Below are positions 7,980 to 15,747 of a stretch of DNA of 32,867 nt, one piece after another. Under the pieces are notes generated by a model. That model was given only the letters and a program-made list of their open reading frames with translations, searched no databases and was not told the DNA's origin. Made by a program: the position numbers and the translations under genes. How positions within the stretch are numbered: position 1 is the stretch's first letter; each line of letters begins with the position of its first letter. The stretch is from Butyrivibrio sp. (GTDB lineage Bacteria > Bacillota > Clostridia > Lachnospirales > Lachnospiraceae): contig JAKVKH010000041.1 in the NCBI GenBank assembly GCA_022486625.1, positions 1 to 32,867 of the forward strand, given 5' to 3'.

Positions 7980-8492
7980 TTAAGATGTATAACTGTATTC
8001 AGTGACATGACCGCAGCGCAGACTGGACTGGACATCAATCAGGCGCTGATTGGTACTGCCCCTGAAAATAACCTGATCACTTTTCTGCGCGTTCAGAAAA
8101 GGTCCGTCCACAAGAACGTCTATATAGGAAAGTATTCGGATGGCATCTTTTCCTGCAGCACCCTGCTGAAGCTGCTCCCAGGTCCAGCCGGTATAGAGCC
8201 AGATATTAATGCCATGTTCATGCAGCTGCCGGACAATCTCACAGCAGGCCTGTGGCTGCATCAGCGGATCCCCGCCTGAAATGGTGACTCCGTCAAGGTA
8301 TCTGGTATTTAGGATATCCTGTATCACACTGTTGATCTCCGTTTTCGTACCGCCGGACAGATCGTGTGTTTCCGGATTCTGACATTCCGGGCAATTGTGA
8401 GGGCAGCCCTGCAGGAAAAGAACATAACGGACACCGGGGCCGTTCACACTGGAATGCTTTTTCTGACCGGCAATCCGTACTGTATGTATCAT
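7980..8492 (-). CDS. nrdG: Anaerobic ribonucleotide reductase activating protein (radical SAM)
   Basis: 170 residues. A radical SAM enzyme that installs the glycyl radical on NrdD using S-adenosylmethionine and a [4Fe-4S] cluster. The CxxxCxxC cluster ligands are Cys30, Cys34 and Cys37 (GCPHNCPEC), and TISGGDPL is the SAM-binding GGE-like motif. The ATG at 8492 is preferred over the TTG at 8501: AGAAGG lies 9 nt upstream of the ATG and would abut the TTG. It is the first gene of the operon, before nrdD; the reverse order is common in other bacteria. Transcription is driven by the strong promoter at 8534-8562 with overlapping NrdR-like boxes. Confidence 0.92.
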   Translation of the reverse strand: MIHTVRIAGQKKHSSVNGPGVRYVLFLQGCPHNCPECQNPETHDLSGGTKTEINSVIQDILNTRYLDGVTISGGDPLMQPQACCEIVRQLHEHGINIWLYTGWTWEQLQQGAAGKDAIRILSYIDVLVDGPFLNAQKSDQVIFRGSTNQRLIDVQSSLRCGHVTEYSYTS

Positions 8493-8533
8493 GTAAGGCA
8501 ACCTTCTTTCTTACGGATCTTTATCTGCATTAA

Positions 8534-8562
8534 ATTATAAATACAACATTTAGTAGAGTCAA
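8534..8562 (-). promoter_or_regulatory. Promoter of nrdG-nrdD
   Basis: On the minus strand, TTGACT (8557-8562) and TATAAT (8534-8539) are separated by exactly 17 bp, close to the sigma-A consensus. The predicted start is near 8527, about 35 nt upstream of the nrdG ATG. Confidence 0.85.
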
Positions 8563-8588
8563 TTTGTATAATTACCAATATATAGTAT
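8542..8588. promoter_or_regulatory. Tandem NrdR boxes over the nrd promoter
   Basis: Two degenerate copies of the NrdR box (about ACACwATATAwwGTGT) are visible: TACAACATTTAGTAG around 8542-8556 and TTACCAATATATAGTAT around 8572-8588. Their centres are about 31.5 bp apart, three helical turns, which is the known spacing for cooperative NrdR binding. The first lies between -35 and -10 and the second just upstream of -35, a typical repressing position. The nrdR gene itself is not in the window. Confidence 0.75.
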
Positions 8589-8651
8589 AAAAAATCGGTA
8601 AAAATTCTATGGTAACCCATATTGATTTTTGAGAAAAACATCCGACAGAAA

Positions 8652-8699
8652 AAACAGCTCGTGCTGATGTCTCCTTCTGACAACAGGAACGAGCTGTTT
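8652..8699 (-). terminator. Terminator of queT
   Basis: An 11-bp perfect stem (8652-8662 with 8689-8699, AAACAGCTCGT and complement) has a 26-nt loop. On the minus strand it is followed by six T's (complement of 8649-8654), 39 nt after the queT stop codon. It isolates the nrd promoter from queT transcription. Confidence 0.75.
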
Positions 8700-8737
8700 C
8701 TTCATATATAATATGATCTTAATACGACCTTAATACC

Positions 8738-9277
8738 TCATGTATCAGGACTCTGCTCCGCCTTGCGCAGACGTCTGCAGACCGTATGGTCATCAGCAAA
8801 AAGAATATGTCTGACCGGGAAAAGCGCATTCAGAAGAATTTCTCCGAAGATCATGCAGGTAATTACTTCACCGGCGCCGACAGTCAGTGCCAGATAAGGA
8901 AGAAGATCGCCTACACCGTAAGCATATTTAAGCACAAAGGGAATAATGACTGCATTGGAAATTACCGGCGGAATGCTGCAGAAAAATCTGTGTTTTCTGA
9001 GATACCATGTACCGACAGTTCCAAGAAAAGTGGCCAGTGTTCCGAAGATGACGTCAGGAAGTGCACTTCCCATAAGGACATTACTTAAGAAGCATCCGAG
9101 TGTGACACCGGGAATTGCAGCGGGAGTAAAGAACGGTAAAATGGTGAGTGCTTCGGAAAAACGGCATTGGATTGCACCGCTGGCGAGATTGAAACCCTGG
9201 GCAAACAGGGTAAGGACAACATAGAGTGCAGCAATTACAGCTGCCTGAACAATAAACAGAGTTTTCTTTCTTTGCAT
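8738..9277 (-). CDS. queT: QueT-family transporter (queuosine precursor uptake, ECF substrate-binding component)
   Basis: 179 residues, almost entirely hydrophobic with five to six membrane segments. The blocks LYVVLTLFAQGFNLASGAIQCRFSEALTILPFF and GVTLGCFLSNVLMG, with PDVIFGTLATFLG, match the QueT family (COG4708), the S component of an energy-coupling-factor transporter thought to import a queuosine precursor such as preQ1. The ATG has AAAGGAGAT 8-10 nt upstream. No ECF ATPase or T component is nearby, as usual for group II ECF systems that share a module encoded elsewhere. It is divergent from mglB, with a 437-bp spacer holding its structured leader. Confidence 0.85.
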   Translation of the reverse strand: MQRKKTLFIVQAAVIAALYVVLTLFAQGFNLASGAIQCRFSEALTILPFFTPAAIPGVTLGCFLSNVLMGSALPDVIFGTLATFLGTVGTWYLRKHRFFCSIPPVISNAVIIPFVLKYAYGVGDLLPYLALTVGAGEVITCMIFGEILLNALFPVRHILFADDHTVCRRLRKAEQSPDT

Positions 9278-9279
9278 GA

Positions 9280-9420
9280 ATTTTTATCTCCTTTAGTTTT
9301 AATAAAAAGCAAGGCGGCTGCCCGTTTTACTTTTCATGATGATGAGTGGGAAGGAAGGTACAGACATTCTGTACTTAAACACTCATGATTCAATGCGTTA
9401 CCTAGGTTAGCACGTAATGA
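9280..9420 (-). promoter_or_regulatory. Structured leader upstream of queT, candidate riboswitch
   Basis: On the minus strand a 7-bp stem (9380-9386 with 9342-9348, ATGAGTG/CACTCAT) encloses a 7-bp hairpin (9368-9374 with 9358-9364, GTACAGA/TCTGTAC, 3-nt loop). A GC-rich segment with a T-run (9303-9330) and an AAAACTAAAGGAG ribosome-binding region follow. queT genes are often controlled by preQ1 riboswitches, and the tail resembles the A-rich preQ1-I tail, but I could not fit any preQ1 aptamer consensus. The class is therefore unassigned. Confidence 0.4.
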
Positions 9421-9640
9421 ACACAAAAGCAAGAAGCAGATCGGAAAAGAGAGCGAGGCAGAAACTGTGCAAAAGATAATTGCAAAGTGACAGATGATGC
9501 AAAAAACTTAACTATATAAATAAAGCATAATGCACATAAAATGATAAAAACAGTTGTGCATATCACACATAATCTACAAAAACTCAAAAGGATTTTCTAG
9601 ATGCATAGAAGAATTCTCTATGTTTTTGCACAAAGCTGAT
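9421..9640. other. AT-rich intergenic spacer between queT and mglB
   Basis: No gene is supported here. The only structure seen is a small dyad, CATAGA (9604-9609) / TCTATG (9617-9622), followed by five T's and lying just upstream of the mglB -10 box. It could be an operator or a minor hairpin. Confidence 0.4.
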
Positions 9641-9649
9641 TGTTATAAT
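9641..9649 (+). promoter_or_regulatory. Extended -10 promoter of mglB
   Basis: TGTTATAAT at 9641-9649 is a perfect extended -10 box. No good -35 is present at 17-bp spacing, which suggests activator dependence, plausibly by the response regulator encoded at 14135. The leader to the ATG at 9715 is about 60 nt. Confidence 0.6.
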
Positions 9650-9714
9650 TCTCTTGTAAACAGTGATGCAGGGATTACCTGCGAACACAAAAACTACAGG
9701 AGGGTTACAAGTTT

Positions 9715-10836
9715 ATGAAAAAGGCAATTAGTATTTTCACCGTTGCTGCAATGACAGTTACATTACTGGCCGGCTGCGGCAGTTCCGCATCTGGCAGTAC
9801 AGCAAGCACAGCTCCGGCAGCTACATCTGAGACTTCAACAGTTACAACGACATCTACAGATGCTGCTTCTATCGCTGATTCAGCAGCTGCATCCACAAAT
9901 GTGGATCTTTCCAAGGCAAAGGTTGGTGTCTGCATTTATCAGTTCTCTGATAACTTCATGACACTGTTCAGAAACGAACTGGAGAAATATCTTGTATCCA
10001 AGGGATTCAGCAAGGACAACATTGAAATTGTAGATGGTGCAAATGACCAGGCTACACAGACCAACCAGATTCAGAACTTCATTACAGAAGGTGTAAACGT
10101 TCTGATCATCAATCCGGTTAACTCTTCTTCAGCTTCTACAATCACAGATATGGTTGTAAAGGCAAATATTCCGCTTGTATATATCAATCGTGAACCTGAC
10201 GCAGATGAAGAAGCAAGATGGAAAGACAACAACTGGAACGTAACCTATGTTGGTTGCGATGCAAAACAGTCCGGAACATTCCAGGGCGAAATCATTGCTG
10301 ATCTTGGCATGGATAAGCTGGATATGAACAAGAACGGCAAGGTTGACTACGTTATGATCGAAGGTGATCCGGAAAACGTAGATGCACAGTACCGTACAGA
10401 GTATTCTGTTAAGGCTCTTGAAGATGCAGGACTTGCAGTAAACAAGCTTGATGATGAAGTTGGTAACTGGGATCAGGCTACAGCTCAGCAGCTCGTTGCC
10501 AATGCACTCAGTCAGTATGGCAATGATGTAGAAGTTGTATTCTGCAACAATGATGCAATGGCTCTTGGCGCTCTTCAGTCCATCCAGTCCGCTGGACGTA
10601 CAGTTGGCAAGGACATCTACCTTGTAGGTGTTGATGCTCTGTCCGAAGCTCTTGAAGATGTACAGGCCGGCACAATGACAGGTACTGTATTCAACGATCA
10701 CTTTGCTCAGTCTCACAGTGCAGCAGAGGCAGCAATCAACTACATTACAGGCGCAGGCAACGATCACTATATCGGATGCGACTATGTAAAGGTTACAGCT
10801 GACAATGCACAGGAAATTCTGGACAAGGTTAAATAA
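9715..10836 (+). CDS. mglB: Galactose/glucose-binding lipoprotein of an ABC transporter
   Basis: 373 residues. A lipoprotein signal peptide ends in LLAGC with the lipidated Cys at 21, followed by a Ser/Thr/Ala-rich linker to about residue 60. The rest is a type I periplasmic-binding fold (Peripl_BP_4). DMNKNGKVDYVMIEG matches the calcium-binding EF-hand-like loop of E. coli MglB, and YINREP, YVGCDAKQSG and CNNDAMALGA match the D-galactose/D-glucose binding protein. It captures sugar outside the membrane for MglA/MglC. AGGAGGG precedes the ATG. A strong hairpin between it and mglA suggests higher expression of the binding protein. Its closest relative in the window is the protein at 18643. Confidence 0.93.
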   Translation: MKKAISIFTVAAMTVTLLAGCGSSASGSTASTAPAATSETSTVTTTSTDAASIADSAAASTNVDLSKAKVGVCIYQFSDNFMTLFRNELEKYLVSKGFSKDNIEIVDGANDQATQTNQIQNFITEGVNVLIINPVNSSSASTITDMVVKANIPLVYINREPDADEEARWKDNNWNVTYVGCDAKQSGTFQGEIIADLGMDKLDMNKNGKVDYVMIEGDPENVDAQYRTEYSVKALEDAGLAVNKLDDEVGNWDQATAQQLVANALSQYGNDVEVVFCNNDAMALGALQSIQSAGRTVGKDIYLVGVDALSEALEDVQAGTMTGTVFNDHFAQSHSAAEAAINYITGAGNDHYIGCDYVKVTADNAQEILDKVK

Positions 10837-10858
10837 TCAGTAAAGAAGCAAATGATGC

Positions 10859-10887
10859 GGTGCGGGTACATTCGCTGTGCCCGCACC
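10859..10887 (+). terminator. Intercistronic attenuator hairpin mglB-mglA
   Basis: A 12-bp GC-rich stem (10859-10870 with 10876-10887, one G-T wobble, 5-nt loop) is followed by TGTTTTAA. Such hairpins after binding-protein genes act as partial terminators or 3' stabilisers, giving an excess of the binding protein over the transporter core. Confidence 0.75.
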
Positions 10888-10922
10888 TGTTTTAACGGAT
10901 CGTAAAGATCAATGGAGGGAAT

Positions 10923-12434
10923 ATGGCATCAGAGTATAAGTTGGAACTGAAAGGTGTATCCAAGTCATTTCCCGGTGTAAAGGCACTGGATAACGTACAG
11001 CTTGCTGTCCGTCCCGGAACCGTACATGCACTGATGGGAGAAAATGGTGCCGGAAAGTCAACACTGATGAAATGTCTTTTCGGTATCTATAAGATGGATG
11101 CCGGTGAAATATTGCTGGATGGGGAGAAAATTGAAATCAATAATCCTGATGAAGCCATGAAAAACGGTATTGCGATGGTACACCAGGAGCTTCAGCCGGT
11201 ACTGGCAAGAAGTGTTGCTGAAAACATGTATCTTGGCAGATTTCCGGTAAAGAATTATGGACCGCTGCAGGTAATTGATCATAAAACAATGTACGAAGAA
11301 ACAGAGAAGTGGCTGAAGGAAGTAAACATGGAATTCGACCCGAAGGCTCAGCTTGGTACACTTTCCGTAGGCCAGATGCAGTCTGTAGAAATTGCAAAGG
11401 CAGTATCTCATGACGCGAAGGTAATTATTTTTGATGAGCCAACATCTTCTCTTTCAGATAATGAAGTAGAAGCACTGTTCAGAATTATGGATACACTCAA
11501 GAAAAGGAATGTAGCCATGATTTATATCTCACATAAAATGGATGAGATCAAGCGTATTGCTGATGATGTTACGGTCATGCGAGACGGAACCTATATCGGA
11601 ACCTGGCCGGCAGCAGAAATGACAACAGATCAGATTATTGCAAAGATGGTAGGCCGTGAACTTACCAATATATATCCGCCGAAGGACCGTAAGCCGGGAG
11701 AAGTGGTTATGGAAGTAAAGAATGTTTCTTCCATTCTTGAAAAGTCCTATCAGAACATTTCCTTCACTTTAAGAAAGGGTGAAATTCTCGGATTCGGAGG
11801 TCTTGTAGGTGCACAGAGAACAGAGCTGATGGAAGGTATTTTCGGAATCCGTCATCTGGCAGGCGGCGAGGTTTATGTTCACGGACAGAAAGTAAGTATC
11901 AAAAAGCCGGTTGATGCAATGAATGCCGGAATCGGAATGATTACAGAAGACAGACGTGGAAACGGTATTTTCGGATGTCTTTCCATTAAGGACAATGTCG
12001 GCGTAACCGTATACAACAAGTTCCTGAAAGCAGGATTTGTACTTGATCATAAAAAGATTGACAAGGTTGTGGATGACAGTATCGAAAAGCTGAGCATCAA
12101 GACACCGAGTATGAAGGAACATATTTCCAATCTTTCAGGTGGTAATCAGCAGAAGGTTATTGTATCAAGATGGCTGGCGAATGATCCGGATATCCTCATC
12201 ATGGATGAACCGACAAGAGGTATTGATGTCGGAGCAAAACATGAAATATATGAAATAATGGCAGACCTGGCAAGACAGGGCAAGGCAATCATCATGATTT
12301 CCTCTGAAATGGCAGAACTGCTGGGAATGTCAGATCGAGTATATGTTATGTGTAACGGTAAACTGACCGGAGAACTGGATCAGGAAAATGAAATGACACA
12401 GGAAAATGTCATGACGTTTGCGACAAAGTTCTGA
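10923..12434 (+). CDS. mglA: Sugar ABC transporter ATP-binding protein, galactose/methyl-galactoside type
   Basis: 503 residues with two fused ABC ATPase domains, as in all MglA/RbsA/XylG proteins. Domain 1 has Walker A GENGAGKST at 39-47, a degenerate signature LSVGQMQSVEIAKA and Walker B IIFDEPTSSL. Domain 2 has the altered Walker A GLVGAQRTELMEG typical of the family, then LSGGNQQKVIVSRWL and LIMDEPTRGIDVGAK. It powers sugar import through MglC. GGAGGG lies 4 nt before the ATG. It is the middle gene of mglBAC. Confidence 0.94.
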   Translation: MASEYKLELKGVSKSFPGVKALDNVQLAVRPGTVHALMGENGAGKSTLMKCLFGIYKMDAGEILLDGEKIEINNPDEAMKNGIAMVHQELQPVLARSVAENMYLGRFPVKNYGPLQVIDHKTMYEETEKWLKEVNMEFDPKAQLGTLSVGQMQSVEIAKAVSHDAKVIIFDEPTSSLSDNEVEALFRIMDTLKKRNVAMIYISHKMDEIKRIADDVTVMRDGTYIGTWPAAEMTTDQIIAKMVGRELTNIYPPKDRKPGEVVMEVKNVSSILEKSYQNISFTLRKGEILGFGGLVGAQRTELMEGIFGIRHLAGGEVYVHGQKVSIKKPVDAMNAGIGMITEDRRGNGIFGCLSIKDNVGVTVYNKFLKAGFVLDHKKIDKVVDDSIEKLSIKTPSMKEHISNLSGGNQQKVIVSRWLANDPDILIMDEPTRGIDVGAKHEIYEIMADLARQGKAIIMISSEMAELLGMSDRVYVMCNGKLTGELDQENEMTQENVMTFATKF

Positions 12435-12470
12435 TCGGCGGCAGACTTCACCCTTTGGGAGGAAAAGAAA

Positions 12471-13460
12471 ATGGTAAAGACAAAACAACAGAAAGTAAGA
12501 GATTTCCTTATTAACAATGGTGTTATCATTGTAATGTTCATTCTGGTAATATATACAGGTATTACATCCAATAATTTCCTGTCAACCAATAACCTGCTCA
12601 ATATCCTGATGAACATGAGCTCAAGACTGGTAATCGCACTTGGTATTGCAGGCTGTGTAATTACCGCAGGATGCGACCTGTCAGCAGGACGTATGATTGG
12701 TCTTGCTGCATGTATTGCAGGTACACTTCTTCAGAAAATGGATTATTCCAATAAGTTTTTTCCGGACATGAAGCCCCTGAATGTATTCGTGGCATTGATT
12801 ATCGTTATGCTGGTAACCGGTATGTTCGGAGCAATTTCAGGATTTTTCATCGCATACCTCAGCGTTCCTCCGTTCATTGCAACACTGGCAATGATGGAAA
12901 TCGTATATGGTCTTGCACTGATCTACACAGGCGCTACACCGCTTGGCGGATATGTAACAGAGTATACAAATTTTGCAACAGGCAGTTTTCTGGGAATCAG
13001 TTATCTGGTATGGATCGCCATCCTGGTTGCAGCAATTACATGGTTTATTTTCAACATGACACGTCATGGCAAATATATGTATGCAATTGGTGGTAACCCG
13101 CAGGCAGCTGAAGTTGCCGGTGTTCCGGTTAAGCTGACCATGATTCTGATCTACATGAAAGCAGCTATGATGTACGGTCTTGCAGGATTCATGCTGGGAG
13201 CAAAGGCAGGCGGAGCATCCGTTAACCTTGGATATGGTTACGAAATGGAAGCAATTGCAGCCTGCACCATTGGTGGTGTATCTGTAACAGGTGGTCGTGG
13301 TAAAGTATCCAGTGCTGTCATTGGTGTTGCTGTATTCGAACTTTTGAAGGCAGCGCTTCAGTACCTTGGTGTAAATGCAAATGCACAGTACATTGCAATC
13401 GGTATTGTTATCTTCGTAGCTATTTCACTGGATATCAGAAAGTATGTTGCAAAGAAGTAA
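12471..13460 (+). CDS. mglC: Galactose/methyl-galactoside ABC transporter permease
   Basis: 329 residues, about eight to ten membrane segments. The motif GGNPQAAEVAGVPV, followed by the MAAIAACTIGGVSVTGGRGKV-like block (here MEAIAACTIGGVSVTGGRGK), is the signature of the BPD_transp_2 permeases (RbsC/MglC/XylH). An early SRLVIALGIAGCVITAGCDLSAGR block is MglC-like. It forms the membrane channel with MglA. Start supported by GGGAGGAAAAG 4 nt upstream; spacing to mglA is 36 nt. Transcription probably ends at the symmetric hairpin at 13525-13556. Confidence 0.93.
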   Translation: MVKTKQQKVRDFLINNGVIIVMFILVIYTGITSNNFLSTNNLLNILMNMSSRLVIALGIAGCVITAGCDLSAGRMIGLAACIAGTLLQKMDYSNKFFPDMKPLNVFVALIIVMLVTGMFGAISGFFIAYLSVPPFIATLAMMEIVYGLALIYTGATPLGGYVTEYTNFATGSFLGISYLVWIAILVAAITWFIFNMTRHGKYMYAIGGNPQAAEVAGVPVKLTMILIYMKAAMMYGLAGFMLGAKAGGASVNLGYGYEMEAIAACTIGGVSVTGGRGKVSSAVIGVAVFELLKAALQYLGVNANAQYIAIGIVIFVAISLDIRKYVAKK

Positions 13461-13524
13461 TTGCAGATGAGAAACAGCCACGGATGTCAGGTGGTGCAAT
13501 TCAGTTTTCTGAATATAAAAATCC

Positions 13525-13556
13525 GAAGGGCCACGGTAAATTTACCGCAGCCCTTC
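13525..13556 (+). terminator. Terminator after mglC
   Basis: A symmetric hairpin: GAAGGGC (13525-13531) pairs with GCCCTTC (13550-13556), and CGGTAAA with TTTACCG inside, separated by a 2x2 internal CA/CA loop. A modest T-rich tail (ATTTGTT) follows. It separates mglBAC from the sensor operon. Confidence 0.7.
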
Positions 13557-13612
13557 ATTTGTTCACAACTATAATATATAATAAATTCAGGTACAGAGGC
13601 ACTTGAAATTAT

Positions 13613-13618
13613 TATAAT
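13613..13618 (+). promoter_or_regulatory. Candidate -10 box for the sensor operon
   Basis: TATAAT at 13613-13618 is a perfect -10 hexamer in an AT-rich stretch after the mglC terminator. No convincing -35 was found at 17 bp. Transcription from here would begin near 13625 and carry the structured leader. Confidence 0.4.
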
Positions 13619-13624
13619 ACAGAA

Positions 13625-13842
13625 GATAAAGTAACTGATGGGAACGATGGAAAACAGGAACAGGCAGGTGAGAAATGTGAATACCCAGGGAGGGCTTCTG
13701 AGCACGCCGGTTCTTACGCCGTGTTCTGTACAGCGTTATGAATCGCTGCGTGTGAAGCAGAGCGAAAGCGTCCCGACGGGGTATCACATATTCTCACGGC
13801 CGTCCTCTTCGCATTTCCCAGGACATCCCAGGAGGATATGTT
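13625..13842 (+). ncRNA. Highly structured leader RNA, candidate riboswitch or cis-regulatory element
   Basis: About 218 nt lie between the -10 box and the next gene. The 5' segment 13668-13686 pairs with 13779-13797: 7 bp, a bulged A, 5 bp, a bulged A, then 6 bp, 18 bp in all. Inside, GCTTC (13694-13698) and GCACGC (13702-13707) pair with GAAGC (13754-13758) and GCGTGT (13748-13753). Small hairpins are possible at 13708-13721, 13732-13747 and a GNRA-capped GCGAAAGC. Downstream, GTCCT (13802-13806) can pair with AGGAC (13820-13824), or the overlapping TCCTC (13803-13807) can pair with GAGGA (13832-13836), which is the ribosome binding site at 13843's start. Two exclusive pairings with one hiding the ribosome site is the logic of a translational riboswitch. 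I do not recognise a known class. Confidence 0.6.
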
Positions 13843-14151
13843 ATGGATACGAATACAATTATGGAGCAGTCAGGAATTCCGCTTCTGCTGTTTGTGATCT
13901 GCATGTACTATGCGTGGAGACTGCTGGCACTTAAGGATGTTGACTCCATCAGAGGCAAAAGCAAGCCTCCGGTAAAGGATCCTGAAAACTATGCCAGAGG
14001 GGCGGGAAAACTGATTATTTTCTTTGGCCTTTCCACACTCGTCATGGCAGGCCTTGTACTCATCAACGTACAGATCGCACTTGCACAGATCGTAATCTGT
14101 ACCCTTATTCTGGGCGTACTCTGGAAGAGAATGAATGACAGATATGAATAA
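13843..14151 (+). CDS. Small two-segment membrane protein of unknown function
   Basis: 102 residues with a hydrophobic segment at about 12-30 and a longer one at about 55-92 (possibly two passes), separated by a basic/proline-rich loop (GKSKPPVKDPENYARGAGK). GGAGG (13831-13835) sits 7 nt before the ATG. It overlaps the response regulator gene by 17 nt, so the two are translationally coupled and belong to one operon with the sensor kinase and binding proteins. I do not recognise the family. An accessory role at the membrane with the sensory complex is only a guess from position. Confidence 0.75.
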   Translation: MDTNTIMEQSGIPLLLFVICMYYAWRLLALKDVDSIRGKSKPPVKDPENYARGAGKLIIFFGLSTLVMAGLVLINVQIALAQIVICTLILGVLWKRMNDRYE

Positions 14152-15745
14152 TTATTCTGTAATACTGGTAGATGATGAAGAGGATGTCATCCAGGCGATT
14201 CTTCATAAAATGAACTGGGAAGAAATGGGGTATGCACTGCCCCGTTATGCGCATAACGGACTGGAAGCGCTTGACCTTGCTGAAGAGCATACACCTGATG
14301 TTGTGATGACGGATATCAAGATGCCATACATGGACGGACTTGAGCTGAGCAGAAAGCTCAAGGAGCAGTATCCGAATATTCGCATTATTATTTTTTCCGG
14401 TTTTGATGAATTTGAATACGCCAAAGAAGCAATCCGTCTGGAAGCAGAGGAATATATTTTAAAGCCGATTGACGCCGGGGAACTGAAAGATGTTTTCGGG
14501 CGTATTCATGCTGCACTTGATAAGGAACTGGATGAAAAACAGAATGTGGAAAAACTGACGACCTATTATATGGAAAGTCTGCCGCTTCTGCAGGAGGATT
14601 TCTATGCTTCGCTGGTGGAGGGACGGATTTCCGAAAACCGGCTGGACAAGGAAATGCAGGACTACCGGATCAACCTTCATGGTCCGTTATACTGTGTGGC
14701 AATTCTTCATACCAGTACGACAGATGTGCCAAAGGGAATCAGCCCGCTTCTTCTTTCTGTATCGGTCAGAAAGCTTGCAGAAGAGAGAATGGAAAAAAGG
14801 TGGGACAGCAGATTCTTTTCCTATATGGGCAGTACGGCACTTATTGCACAGATGATGCTGGAGGATGATGTTACCAGATTTACAGATGACTGTGATAAAT
14901 TCTGCAGACTTGCCAGAAGCGTGTGCAATGCAAATGTGACGGTTGGAATCGGTCAGGTCTGCAGTCAGCTTAAGGATCTGCAGGTGTCTTATGCAGGTGC
15001 AAGAGATGCGGTATCCTACAGGGCGCTGTATGGAACCACAAAGGCAATCAACATTACGGAAATTACGCCACAGGGCAGCAGTGACACGGCGGAAGACTCA
15101 CAGGAAGATGAGCTGCATGAAATTTTCAGGAAAATCAAAATGGATGAGCAGGGAGCACTCCGTGTGGCGGTTTCTGCATATGTCAGTACCAGAACAAATG
15201 CGCAGTCAACGATTCAGGGACACCGGCTGTTTATTATGGAAATGGTCAGTGAACTGTATCGTTTTGCAAGGAATAATCATCTTGATCCGGATGCAGTTTT
15301 TGACCGGAATGAAGATGTATATCATATGACACAGCAGATGGAGCCGGCGGAGCTGACAGTATGGCTGACGGATCTGTGCATTAATATGCAGGGAATGATT
15401 CGCAGCAAGCGGCAGGATACATCCAAATCATTTGTGACAAGGGCAGTTGATTATGTGCATGATCATTATGCAGAGCAGAACCTGTCCATTGATCTGGTCT
15501 GCAGCAGCCTGGGGGTCAGTGCGGCATATTTTTCCACTGTTTTTAAAAAGGAAACAGGGAAGACTTTTATTAATTTCCTGACGGATTACCGGATGGAGAA
15601 AGCGCTGCAGCTTCTGATCGAGAAAGATGAGAAGACTTATGTGATTGCGCAGCAGGTGGGTTATGAAGATCCGAACTATTTCAGCTATGTATTCAAAAAG
15701 CAGTTCGGAATGTCTCCATCCAAATATAAGACAGGGAAGAACTGA
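14135..15745 (+). CDS. AraC-type response regulator, YesN family
   Basis: 536 residues. A receiver domain (about 6-125) has the acidic pair in LVDDEED, phospho-acceptor Asp60 in MTDIKMP, and the conserved Lys in YILKPI. A long central region of about 300 residues links it to a C-terminal AraC-type double helix-turn-helix (about 440-533; LSIDLVCSSLGVSAAYFSTVFKKETG and DPNYFSYVFKKQFGMSPSKY). This is the layout of YesN-type regulators of carbohydrate genes. It overlaps the preceding gene, and an alternative ATG exists at 14144. It pairs with the kinase 2 nt downstream; mglBAC is the most obvious target. Confidence 0.92.
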   Translation: MTDMNNYSVILVDDEEDVIQAILHKMNWEEMGYALPRYAHNGLEALDLAEEHTPDVVMTDIKMPYMDGLELSRKLKEQYPNIRIIIFSGFDEFEYAKEAIRLEAEEYILKPIDAGELKDVFGRIHAALDKELDEKQNVEKLTTYYMESLPLLQEDFYASLVEGRISENRLDKEMQDYRINLHGPLYCVAILHTSTTDVPKGISPLLLSVSVRKLAEERMEKRWDSRFFSYMGSTALIAQMMLEDDVTRFTDDCDKFCRLARSVCNANVTVGIGQVCSQLKDLQVSYAGARDAVSYRALYGTTKAINITEITPQGSSDTAEDSQEDELHEIFRKIKMDEQGALRVAVSAYVSTRTNAQSTIQGHRLFIMEMVSELYRFARNNHLDPDAVFDRNEDVYHMTQQMEPAELTVWLTDLCINMQGMIRSKRQDTSKSFVTRAVDYVHDHYAEQNLSIDLVCSSLGVSAAYFSTVFKKETGKTFINFLTDYRMEKALQLLIEKDEKTYVIAQQVGYEDPNYFSYVFKKQFGMSPSKYKTGKN

Positions 15746-15747
15746 GT

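Noticed and set aside
9280..9330. preQ1-I riboswitch before queT
   Set aside because: The A-rich tail before the ribosome site is suggestive, but no short 5-bp stem with the conserved loop lies at the required distance.
13638..13934. 98-codon frame across the structured leader and into the membrane protein gene
   Set aside because: No ribosome site at its start, no recognisable sequence, and it is out of frame with the well-supported gene at 13843. The base pairing across the region argues for RNA, not protein.
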